Source: Deltaproteobacteria bacterium (GTDB lineage: Bacteria; Desulfobacterota; DSM-4660; Desulfatiglandales; Desulfatiglandaceae). Taken from it: a DNA stretch of 8,711 nt. This document shows positions 1 to 7,000 of this stretch, in pieces (position 1 is the first letter of the stretch; every line of letters starts with the position of its first letter). The stretch lies in assembly GCA_013349725.1 (NCBI GenBank), contig DUZB01000339.1, positions 1-8,711 of the forward strand, read 5' to 3'. Both the position numbers and the translations under genes were made by a program. The notes under the pieces were generated by a model, which was given only the letters and a program-made list of their open reading frames with translations, ran no database searches and was not told the DNA's origin.

Positions 1-94
1 ATATGGCGGGAAGAATGGGAGATACGACCCAGTTGTCCGCCATCACGATGAAACCTGAAAGACCCAGCAAACCGATGACATTTTTGCTTTTCAT
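1..94 (-). CDS. MFS-type transporter, N-terminal fragment (runs off the window)
   Basis: Only the first 31 codons are present. The start is ATG at 94-92, preceded on the minus strand by an AAAGGGG ribosome-binding site with GGGG about 9 nt upstream. The visible protein begins MKSKNVIGLLGLSGFIVMAD and continues with NWVVSPILPAI. This is a short basic N-terminus followed by a first membrane helix that carries Asp20-Asn21 and ends in a Pro-rich SPILPAI stretch. That arrangement is typical of helix 1 of major facilitator superfamily transporters, where a conserved Asp/Asn and a '(A/L)LP.I' motif occur. It would be an inner-membrane secondary transporter. The substrate cannot be inferred. The gene is divergent from the rhodanese gene at 508. 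Family assignment from 31 residues is tentative. Confidence 0.55.
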   Translation of the reverse strand, partial: MKSKNVIGLLGLSGFIVMADNWVVSPILPAI

Positions 95-367
95 TTTCTA
101 AAACCCCTTTCACGCTTTTGTTGATTTTTCAAGATAGTAAAACCCACCATATACCTATTTATCAATATATGATCCTGAAAAATGATTTTGGTCTCAAAAA
201 AACTTTTTTTTGTTGCACCGCTTCCCTATCACTCGAACCGTGGCGTTGTATTTTGTAACATACATCCTATTTCGTCCGCAATTCCCACATAAACTGCAGA
301 TAGTTTTTGAGGCCAGCCGGCCTTAACCACCCAAAAATGCTGATGAGATTCTTATGCCAAGAAAATA
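95..367. other. Divergent intergenic region, no gene seen
   Basis: No coding region can be supported here. The stretch is AT-rich near 120-215, including an A7-C-T8 run at about 197-212. On the minus strand a weak promoter-like pair (TTGATA, then TTTACT about 18 nt later, near 140-170) could serve the transporter at 94. This match is poor and is offered only as a candidate. GGCCAGCCGGCC at about 312-323 is a small GC-rich partial palindrome of unknown meaning. Confidence 0.4.
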
Positions 368-396
368 TTGACAGGTAAATCTGTTTAGACTATATT
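368..396 (+). promoter_or_regulatory. Sigma70-type promoter for the rhodanese-like gene
   Basis: TTGACA at 368-373 matches the -35 consensus perfectly. TATATT at 391-396 is a 5/6 match to the -10 consensus. The spacer is exactly 17 nt. Transcription would start at about 403, leaving a leader of roughly 105 nt before the ATG at 508. It is the only strong promoter I recognise in the window. The match is seen directly; activity is inferred. Confidence 0.75.
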
Positions 397-438
397 CCAA
401 AATACGCATGGGTATGATAAGCGTAAAGTAGAGATGCC

Positions 439-486
439 ATGAGCATTGTTGTCGTGGATTTTGGCAAAAACTCTTATCTAAGGTAA
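439..486 (+). other. Possible 15-codon leader ORF in the 5' untranslated region
   Basis: Inside the predicted leader, ATG at 439 opens a short frame reading MSIVVVDFGKNSYLR and stopping with TAA at 484-486, 21 nt before the rhodanese start. It has no convincing ribosome-binding site. The 'VVVDFGKNSY' string resembles the start of DEDD (IS110-type) transposases, which begin with a short beta strand and an Asp-x-(G/A)-K-(N/T) turn, so it may be a transposase scrap rather than a leader peptide. An even shorter frame (MGMISVK) lies at 408-431. Neither is supported beyond its sequence. Confidence 0.2.
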
Positions 487-495
487 ACATTTTTT

Positions 496-502
496 GAGGA
501 GG
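496..502 (+). promoter_or_regulatory. Strong ribosome-binding site of the rhodanese-like gene
   Basis: GAGGAGG at 496-502 lies 5 nt before the ATG at 508. It is a near-perfect Shine-Dalgarno match and fixes the start. The lipoprotein gene at 4000 (minus strand) has the identical GAGGAGG with the same 5-nt spacing. Confidence 0.85.
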
Positions 503-507
503 CTTTT

Positions 508-1530
508 ATGAAGAGGGTTCAGGTATTTTTTGTTTCAGGACTTTTTGCGGTGCTGTCCGTTTTTTTTGCGGTATCCGCTGCAACAGGGGTTGAAAACGGG
601 GGATATGCCAATGGGCAGTTTCTGGTAACTACCGACTGGCTGGAGCAGCATGTAAATGATCCGGATATTCGCATACTGGATCGGCAGGACATCTATCCGA
701 AGGATGATTTCTATTCAAAGGGACATATTCCCAATTCCATACGCATGCCCACGTCGGCCATCAAGGGAATGAAGGGGGATATTCAGGAAATGCTCATTCT
801 GAAAAATCTGGTGAAATACCTGGAAGAAAACGGCGTATCGCCGGATGACCACATCATCCTTGTGGGGCGATCCGAAAAGTTGCCGGCGACCACGCGCGTA
901 TTCTGGGCACTGGACGTCCTGGGGCACAAGAAGATGTCCATCCTGGATGGGGGCATTGACAAATGGAAAACCGAAAAAAGGCAGGTCACCACGGAAGTTC
1001 CCCATTATCCGAAAGTGACCTATGCAATTCCGGCGCTTCATCGCGACCGCATCATGACGGGGGAGGAACTCGAAGGGTATCTGGGACTGTATGACCGGCT
1101 TGGCCTCACGGTCGTCGACTCGAGAAGGCCCTCTGAGTTCGAAGGGAAAGAAATGAGCCGGTCCAGCAGCAAACTGGGGCGCATTCCCGGGTCGACCAAT
1201 CTTATGTTCATGGCCCTTCTGACCGGCAAAGACTATAAGGAATTCAAACCGGCAAAAGAGATCCAGGAGATATTTGCATCGAAAGGATTGAGCCCTGACA
1301 AGCATCTCACGTTTACCTGTGTCAGCGGGTGTTTCGGTACAGTGGATTATTTTGCCGCGCGTCTTCTGGATTATCCCAATGTGAGCGTGTATGACGGCGC
1401 CTGGATAGAGTGGTGTAAACGCAACTATCCGGTGGAAGCCGCGCAGGGATCCAAGACCCCGGCGGCAATTCAGAAACCGAAAGAAAAACAAAAGAAAGCA
1501 AAGACAGGCGTACCGGAAGAGGGGTGCTGA
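508..1530 (+). CDS. Exported two-domain rhodanese-like sulfurtransferase
   Basis: This 340-aa protein has a Sec signal peptide (residues 1-24, MKRVQVFF...AVSA) with a signal peptidase I site at VSA|ATG, so it should act in the periplasm. Two rhodanese folds follow. The N-terminal one (about 38-160) has 'ILDRQ', 'GHIPNSIRMP' and 'ILDGGIDKW' motifs but lacks a catalytic Cys: the loop position reads LVGRSEK. The C-terminal one (about 182-305) has 'VVDSRRPSEF', 'GRIPGSTNL' and the catalytic loop CVSGCFGT at 271-278, with Cys271 as the likely persulfide carrier. An inactive first and active second domain is the layout of thiosulfate/3-mercaptopyruvate sulfurtransferases. The loop is unusual in holding a second Cys (275). 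A Lys-rich tail (about 315-333) ends in a terminal Cys340. The gene is monocistronic, with its own promoter, ribosome-binding site and terminator. The sulfur donor and acceptor are unknown. Confidence 0.88.
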   Translation: MKRVQVFFVSGLFAVLSVFFAVSAATGVENGGYANGQFLVTTDWLEQHVNDPDIRILDRQDIYPKDDFYSKGHIPNSIRMPTSAIKGMKGDIQEMLILKNLVKYLEENGVSPDDHIILVGRSEKLPATTRVFWALDVLGHKKMSILDGGIDKWKTEKRQVTTEVPHYPKVTYAIPALHRDRIMTGEELEGYLGLYDRLGLTVVDSRRPSEFEGKEMSRSSSKLGRIPGSTNLMFMALLTGKDYKEFKPAKEIQEIFASKGLSPDKHLTFTCVSGCFGTVDYFAARLLDYPNVSVYDGAWIEWCKRNYPVEAAQGSKTPAAIQKPKEKQKKAKTGVPEEGC

Positions 1531-1647
1531 TGAGGTCCAGTGTAGTTCGTTGGGGCGGGAATAGGAAAGGTTTCCGTTACCGTCAAATTTGAACAAGATA
1601 CCGGATAGCCGGGAAATGGTTTGTTTTATTTTGTTGGAATAAGAAAA

Positions 1648-1701
1648 GGGGGAGGAAGACTTTAGCAAAAAAATCGTCCTCCCCCCTTCCAATTTTTTTT
1701 T
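1648..1701 (+). terminator. Rho-independent terminator after the rhodanese-like gene
   Basis: GGGGGAGGA (1648-1656) pairs perfectly with TCCTCCCCC (1677-1685) around a 20-nt A-rich loop. The stem can extend by A-T pairs (1646-1647 with 1687-1688) past one bulged C. A run of nine T (1693-1701) follows within a few bases. This ends the transcript about 120-170 nt after the stop codon at 1530. The loop is longer than typical, but the GC stem plus T-tract is convincing. Confidence 0.8.
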
Positions 1702-1720
1702 ACCCGCCAGGATTTTTGAG

Positions 1721-1977
1721 TATTCTATTCAAATTCCCTGGTACAATCTTTCAGATTCAGCAAATCCATTCCGTCACAAGGTCTTTTTTGCTGCCACATC
1801 TGATTCCTGTGGAGCGCCGGTCCTTTTAGGCTGGTACGGACAGGGTTGTTGAAAACCCGGTATTATTCGTTGTACCAGCCTAAAAGAACCTATCAACAGT
1901 CTGTGAAGTTCAATCCAAGATGTAGCAACAAAAAAGACCTTGTGACTCCATTACTGCCAGGGTTTTTGAATAGGATA
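1721..1977. repeat. Long imperfect palindrome, MITE-like element
   Basis: Three nested pairs of inverted arms occupy this non-coding stretch. The outer pair is 1721-1741 with 1957-1977 (TATTCAAA..CCCTGG type). The middle pair is 1773-1801 with 1918-1946, matching at 27 of 29 positions and starting GTCACAAGGTC. The inner pair is 1823-1837 with 1872-1886, a perfect 15-mer CTTTTAGGCTGGTAC. The centre holds a small hairpin, GGGTT/AACCC at 1843-1858. A GCCAGG(A/G)TTTTTGA(G/A)TA motif occurs in direct orientation at both edges (1707-1723 and 1956-1972). No ORF of note lies inside. The form fits a miniature non-autonomous mobile element or a large structured intergenic repeat. No target-site duplication could be fixed with certainty. 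Confidence 0.7.
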
Positions 1978-2036
1978 CATTTTTGATTCAAATCTCTGAA
2001 TCTCCTTTGCGAGAGACCCCTTCTCCAGAATCCCTC

Positions 2037-2117
2037 CCCTCCGGCCTGGAAGCCCTCCGGGCTGGAAGCGGGGGCGTAGGTCCTACGGGCCGGAGGCCGC
2101 AATCCAAAATCCAAAAT
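2037..2117. repeat. GC-rich tandem plus inverted repeat
   Basis: Two adjacent 16-nt units, CCCTCCGG(C/G)CTGGAAG at 2037-2052 and 2053-2068, differ at one base. CCTCCGGCC in the first unit (2038-2046) is perfectly complementary to GGCCGGAGG at 2088-2096. Between them lies the palindrome CGTAGGTCCTACG (2075-2087). A short A-rich direct repeat, ATCCAAAATCCAAAAT, follows at 2102-2117, right up to the stop codon of the LysE-family gene. The structure could form a strong hairpin at the 3' end of that gene's transcript, but there is no T-tract typical of an intrinsic terminator. It is more likely a dispersed REP-like sequence. Confidence 0.55.
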
Positions 2118-2118
2118 A

Positions 2119-2736
2119 TTAAAGGATCCCAATCAGATTCAGCCCGTCCCGAAAAAGATAGACAGCCAGCACACACAGCGCGAATCCCAGAAAACGCATG
2201 ATGTAGAGGTATCCCCTTCCCGCAAGAAAACCCCGCCATCTCCCCACCAGGAAAGCAAGCAGGATTTTTGACCCGACAAGACACACGTAAAAACCGGCAA
2301 TAAATGCCGCTGGGGCAAAAACATTCTCTCCCATAGCCTTTGTGACCACCGGTGCGCCCACGCTGAACCAGAAAATATAAGGGTGAGGACTCAGGATGTT
2401 TACAATAACCCCTTTTGCCAGGGATCTTGTCTTTACGGTCTTTAGGTCGATTTGGACGCCTTTGGTACGCAGGCATTGGATCCCCAGAAAGACCACAAAA
2501 CAACCTCCCAGGATGGAGATTCCTCCCAGGATATGGTGGAAACGGGACAGTTGGGCGGACAAAAGCAGTGTGAGGATAATAATGGGCAGGTCGGTAATGA
2601 TTGGTGCAAGGGCGACTTTCACTCCGGATCGAATGCCGGCCCGCAGTGTTTCAGAAATAACAAGAGTCAGAAGCGGGCCGGGAGAAAACCCCGCAGCCAG
2701 ACCCAGGATAACGCCTGTGACCAGGAAATCAGACAT
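2119..2736 (-). CDS. LysE/RhtB-family amino-acid exporter
   Basis: This is a 205-aa, very hydrophobic inner-membrane protein with about six predicted helices, the usual length for the LysE family (PF01810). The first helix carries the family signature GFSPGPLLTLV (about 16-26), followed by a conserved 'RAGIRSGVKVALAPIITDL' stretch (32-50). A second half-repeat signature, NILSPHPYIFW, lies at 113-123, where relatives usually have 'NP(K/L)...F(W/F)'. Members export amino acids or related small metabolites using the proton-motive force; the substrate is not readable from sequence. The ATG at 2736 has GAAGG 4 nt upstream. The gene follows the DUF3795 gene by 84 nt on the same strand, so cotranscription is possible. 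No terminator with a T-tract was seen after it. Confidence 0.85.
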   Translation of the reverse strand: MSDFLVTGVILGLAAGFSPGPLLTLVISETLRAGIRSGVKVALAPIITDLPIIILTLLLSAQLSRFHHILGGISILGGCFVVFLGIQCLRTKGVQIDLKTVKTRSLAKGVIVNILSPHPYIFWFSVGAPVVTKAMGENVFAPAAFIAGFYVCLVGSKILLAFLVGRWRGFLAGRGYLYIMRFLGFALCVLAVYLFRDGLNLIGIL

Positions 2737-2820
2737 AGGGCCTTCAAAATATCGTTATTGGGGCTTTTAAAGTGCGAGCTCCGAACAGATTTTCCCAGTG
2801 CACCTCCATGAAAGCGATCA

Positions 2821-3312
2821 TCAGTCCAGATCCAGCGCGGTTTTGCATTGATTGCATCTTTGAGCGCCACGGAAAACCTTCTGGCCGCAATCCGGGCATA
2901 TATAGCGTGCTTCTTCATCCTCAATCCAGCGCTCCGTTCCGAACTCCCGCCAGTAGGGAATCACCCGCAAAATAACTTTTTTGCCGACAGTCATGGGGAA
3001 ATTTTCCACATGTCCGCAGGGAAACTCCTCGCATTCATGGCAACCGAAAAAACCCTTTTCCTTGACGCAGTCTCTAATCGCACACTGCCGACAATGGAGG
3101 AAACGTTCATCAGACAAGCACCCCTCACATTTTATATCTTCCACGGAAAGATTCTCACTATTGGGAAGAGTCCCTTTCCCTTCCATCTTACCCTGGTAGA
3201 GCTTTACCAGTACCTCCTTGAACTTCAGGTTTTGATCGCGATGCGCCATATAGATAGCACAGACGCCGCAATACAAGCCGCAGGGTGAAACAAAATCCGG
3301 ATTGATCTCCAT
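2821..3312 (-). CDS. DUF3795-type cysteine-rich protein with C-terminal zinc ribbon
   Basis: A 163-aa soluble protein without signal peptide, holding 15 cysteines. The N-terminal signature SPCGLYCGVC (Cys11, 15, 18) followed by CEGC (62, 65), CRQC (74, 77), Cys82 and CHEC..FPC (91, 94, 99) is the pattern of DUF3795, a family of unknown function common in anaerobic bacteria and archaea. A separate C-terminal ribbon (YICPDCG...RCNQCK; Cys139, 142, 153, 156) looks like a classical four-Cys zinc site. Metal or Fe-S binding is inferred from Cys spacing only. The ATG at 3312 is preceded by GGAGG (3321-3325) with an 8-nt spacer. It lies 148 nt after the lipoprotein gene, with a repeat in between, and 84 nt before the exporter gene. 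No functional link to either is evident. Confidence 0.85.
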   Translation of the reverse strand: MEINPDFVSPCGLYCGVCAIYMAHRDQNLKFKEVLVKLYQGKMEGKGTLPNSENLSVEDIKCEGCLSDERFLHCRQCAIRDCVKEKGFFGCHECEEFPCGHVENFPMTVGKKVILRVIPYWREFGTERWIEDEEARYICPDCGQKVFRGAQRCNQCKTALDLD

Positions 3313-3360
3313 AGGTACAACCTCCAGTCATATTAAGAAAAAGAATTTGGACGTTGATGA

Positions 3361-3452
3361 ACGCAGATTATCTCTGATTTCTCACCGATCACCAGCAGAG
3401 CTGATGGTTTAATGCAATGCACTTATCCGCGTGTATCTGCGGAAATCTGCGT
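3361..3452. repeat. Intergenic inverted repeat between DUF3795 and lipoprotein genes
   Basis: ACGCAGATT (3361-3369) is perfectly inverted at 3444-3452 (AATCTGCGT). Inside lie a second small hairpin, CCGC/GCGG (3427-3442), and on the minus strand a 7-bp stem, CATCAGC/GCTGGTG (one G-T pair), near 3393-3410. The 'CGCAGATT...ATCCGCG' wording resembles a short palindromic repeat I have seen scattered in intergenic regions of several bacterial genomes. There is no T-tract, so it is not a clear terminator, but its place suggests it may separate or process the transcript between the two genes. Confidence 0.45.
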
Positions 3453-3460
3453 CCTCAAAA

Positions 3461-4000
3461 CTACTTCTGCCACTCCCCGGCAAAAACTTCCGCCACCCGG
3501 TTTACCTGGGTGGCATCAATCTTGAGCGCCTTGGCAACTTCCGCATATAGCAACTTTCGGTCTCCGTTCTCTGCGTTTACAAGGTTCTGCAGGTCTCTTT
3601 TCTCTTTCAGGCTCAACCCGCCGGAATTGGCCAAAGACACATAGCCGTTGTTCTCCTCTTTTAAAACCCCTTTCAGGTAATAAGGTTTCATAAGAGGGTA
3701 CCGGCTTTTCATCTGCTGTTTCAAAGAACGGATCGTCGCGTTGGATACGTTCAGAGCTTCTTCGGCAAAGACAGGCGAACAGAAAAAGGCCGCCAGGGAT
3801 TTATAAAAGAGAAAGCTGTTCTGATCTTTGCCCGAATTCGTATTTTCTGGCGGAGCCGTCCCCCTGATGTCGTCCACGATCTTGCCCGCAACAGACTTGA
3901 CCTCCTCGGCCGGGAAATAGATATTGATGGTGACACAGGCAAATATCATCAGAGACAAACAAGAGACCGTCATCCAAAGCACCTTCCTGGTTATTTTCAT
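3461..4000 (-). CDS. ydbL: Lipoprotein fusing a YnbE-like segment to a YdbL (DUF1318) domain
   Basis: A 179-aa lipoprotein precursor. Residues 1-21 are a signal sequence with lipobox (MIFA|C22); Val at +2, not Asp, predicts outer-membrane sorting. Mature residues 22-45 (CVTINIYFPAEEV...KIVDDI) resemble the tiny lipoprotein YnbE, whose core is a short beta-prone 'ITIN' segment. A linker (46-61) follows, then a hydrophobic stretch 63-79 ending in SPVFA|EEA, like a relic of YdbL's own signal peptide. Residues 86-178 form a DUF1318/YdbL-type helical domain, with a 'GVLKEENNGYVSL' core and 'NAENGDRKLLYAEVAKAL'. In E. coli YnbE and YdbL are separate proteins that work with YdbH in an intermembrane lipid bridge; here they follow the AsmA-like gene by 74 nt in the same order. 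GAGGAGG 5 nt before ATG 4000 fixes the start. No internal Met lies between residues 18 and 97, so YdbL cannot start separately. The DUF1318 call is firm; the YnbE homology is an inference from position and pattern. Confidence 0.82.
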   Translation of the reverse strand: MKITRKVLWMTVSCLSLMIFACVTINIYFPAEEVKSVAGKIVDDIRGTAPPENTNSGKDQNSFLFYKSLAAFFCSPVFAEEALNVSNATIRSLKQQMKSRYPLMKPYYLKGVLKEENNGYVSLANSGGLSLKEKRDLQNLVNAENGDRKLLYAEVAKALKIDATQVNRVAEVFAGEWQK

Positions 4001-4074
4001 GGTATCCTCCTCAAAACCTTAAATGGGTTACACAACCACTCAACGAATAAACCATTGGACAATTCAACTATTAC

Positions 4075-7000
4075 TCAGCGGATAACCGGCCCGCCCTTGG
4101 AAGCGGATATTCGCTTTATCCGTTTGAGCATGTCTTTAAAACTCACCACATTATCCCTGTTTTGATTTATCACATCCACACCGGAGAGGAAACCTCTTTT
4201 TATGAGGTACTCCTTTTCCCCATCCCTGATCGTTCCGTTTATCCTGAACACATCATTTTCCAGGGTTGCACGGATGCCGATCTTCTCGTAGGGAAATTCC
4301 TTGAAAAAACTCATGAACATCCCCGCGACCCCGACAAAAGGACTCTGGCCTCCCCCTAAACTGGCAATATTATCCACCGCCTTTACACTGATTTTCTGGG
4401 AAACCCCTTTTTCCTTCGTCGTTTCCAGCAACAGGTTGAACCGCTGCAACTGCCCGTTGGAGATCTCAATATTTTCGGCGGAACCATTCAACACCCCTTC
4501 GATTTCCCCGAAAGACGTCCCTGACGTAAGCTTTAATAGGGCAAGGTCTTTCAACATGGCATTCAATTTAAAAACCGGGGCCGAACCAAACAGACCTGAC
4601 GCGCCTGCATGGGACAGGATAATTTCTCCTCCAAAAACCTGGGCTATTACTGCGCCCCCCGTAGACAAGTGTCCTTTTTCTAAATGAATCGGTTCCACCA
4701 TTCCGGAAATGGACCCTTGGATGGGATGCGGCCATATTCCGGTAAGGAGCGGCTCCATTGGTAGATCATCCATGCTGATCCCCGTATCGAGGGAAAGATC
4801 CGGGCTGAAAACATTCTGTGCCCGAATGGAAGGCACCAGCACTTCTCCCCCGGGAACCATCAGGACTGTCGGTGCATCCACGGAAATCCGGTTCGGGCCT
4901 GCCATGAGTTTTATTTTCAGCGGCTGCTTCGGTAGGAAAGGAATTCCAAAGGACCCGATATGCAGATTTCCCTCCATCTGCTCTGAAGACCGGCCCATGC
5001 TCCGGGTCCGATACCAGACAGGAATCGACAGATCGATCTCTTTGAGCAGGATACCGTGATCGGGGGAAAAAAGCAGACCATCACGCCAGAGGATACGACC
5101 TTTCACCTCTTGATTGACCGGATCGGTTTTCAATCGAAGGTCCGCGGATATTTCGCCGTCCAGTGCAAGACCCGCAAAGCCCGGTTTCTCCATACGGAAC
5201 GGTTCTTTGACAAAATGCCGAAACAAAGGTTCAACCGGGGTGACGGGAATCGTCAAACGAAGATCCAACCCCTGACCGTAGCCCCCCTTGAAGATGTCAC
5301 CGTCCACACTCACACCCAGAATCCCCTGGAGATTGAGTGCGGAACCGGAGAGGCGAAGATTCCTGCCGGCCGACTCATAGAGACCCTCGCAATGGACTTT
5401 CATCGGGTGGTCCGACAGCGCGAGATAAAAACGGTCCCAGAGGACCTCTCCTTTTTCCACGGATATGGACGTATCGAAAGCAACTCTTTCAAAAGACAGG
5501 TCCGTCTTTCCTCCCAATTCCAATTTCAAAGAGATCTTCTCGCCCGCACGATCTCCATTGGGGCTCAGAAAAGAAACCGCGGGAAACACAATCTGAGAGA
5601 CCACGGAACACTCTCCGCTCTTTTTGAGATCAGCCTTTACCTCCATACGATCCCTTCCCTCAAATGTCCAGCCCGGGGAAAACCATCCCAGATCGCGGAC
5701 CGATTGGAACAGACCTGTTTCCTCGCCTGTGATCTCCATAGCCGTCCCGTCCGGACCGGATTTCAAAGAAATGCGGATGTTTTTCAAGAGGGACGAATCA
5801 AAAAAGATCTCAGGAAAGGAAACAGCGCCGACGCCGACATTTACAGACCCGCCCTTCCCTTTCACTGCCACCTTGGATAACGCAAATACGTTCTTTCCGG
5901 ATGTGATATCCGCACGCGGAATACGGGCAGAAAAATCATCCACCCTGTAGAGCGGGTAGGCACCCGTAAAAGAAACGGATGCATCAAAAGATTGCAGCAG
6001 GGCCCCGTTGCCCGAAAACGAGGCCTCCCGGACCTGCAAACGAACGGCCTCTTTGAGATGGGGATACCGTCCTTTCACTTCCGCTTCCCCTGAAAGTTTT
6101 CCCTGAAACCGGTTTTCTCCCTGCACAAGGGAAACCTTGTTCTCTTCAAATGAACTATTGAGCGCGCAATCCCAACCCCACTTTCCGTCTTCCTCGAGAC
6201 CAGTCACAACGCCCGCGAGCAAGATGGGACCGGAAACCGTAGCGGAAAAGGGAGCGATCTTCCCCGCAAAAAGGGGAAGCAAACGGCCCGGAAACACCTT
6301 TCCTTTGGACACCTCCCATTGAAAACGCCTCGGAGCGCCCAGCCCGGCATGGAATTTCCCTTTCAATTGAAAAAGGTCCGCCATTTCCAACTCCACGGGG
6401 TCCGCCCGCAGGGTGTGGTTCTTCAGATCGATCTCCCCTTCAGATGTCAGCGAAAATCCCGAAAGGACATTTTTTTCGGTGTATCCCTCCTTTAAAACCG
6501 CTTTCTTAAACCCGATGGTCAGCCCGGAAAAAGCCAGTTTGCCCAAATTATGTTGATAAAAAAGGTTCGCCTTTGCATCCAGGCCATGGAGGCTTCCCTC
6601 CGGGGTTTCAAAATCGCCGTTTTCAAAAATCAAGGAACAGACCGTCCCGGAATTTCCGAAGGAGACAAGTCCATCTGTTTTTAATGAGATTTGGGGAATC
6701 GCGAGCTTTACATTTTTCGCGGGCCACCCCCCATCGATGCTGCAAACGAGTTCAACCGCATGATCCGCATTCAGATGCGATTGAATCTTATCCAGACGAA
6801 TTTCCAGATCTCCGGCCTGGTACGCCATTTGGCCGTTAGCGATTTCCATTTGTTGAATTTTTACATCCCTGAAGAGAAAAATGGAAATGAGTCGGGAAAG
6901 AATACCGCCGCCGGAGGATGAGATAGGTAAAGAATCGTCGCCTTGAAGAAAAGCGGCATTCGCCCGCAGACGGCCGGAAAATTCCTTCAGGGCGATCGAT

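Noticed and set aside
715..1692. 325-codon minus-strand open frame opposite the rhodanese gene
   Set aside because: It is antisense to a well-supported gene with signal peptide and domain motifs; its translation shows no family motif and it runs through the terminator.
1893..2503. Minus-strand open frames of 79 and 171 codons across the repeat region and the LysE-family gene
   Set aside because: They read through GC-rich repeats or a shifted frame of the exporter; no motif and no start signal.
3361..3452. Possible CRISPR-like or riboswitch element
   Set aside because: Only one inverted pair and no regularly spaced direct repeats; no conserved riboswitch core recognised.
5056..5880. 274-codon plus-strand open frame inside the YdbH-like gene
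   Set aside because: Antisense shadow of a 1082-codon gene with coherent composition; the translation looks random and lacks a ribosome-binding site.
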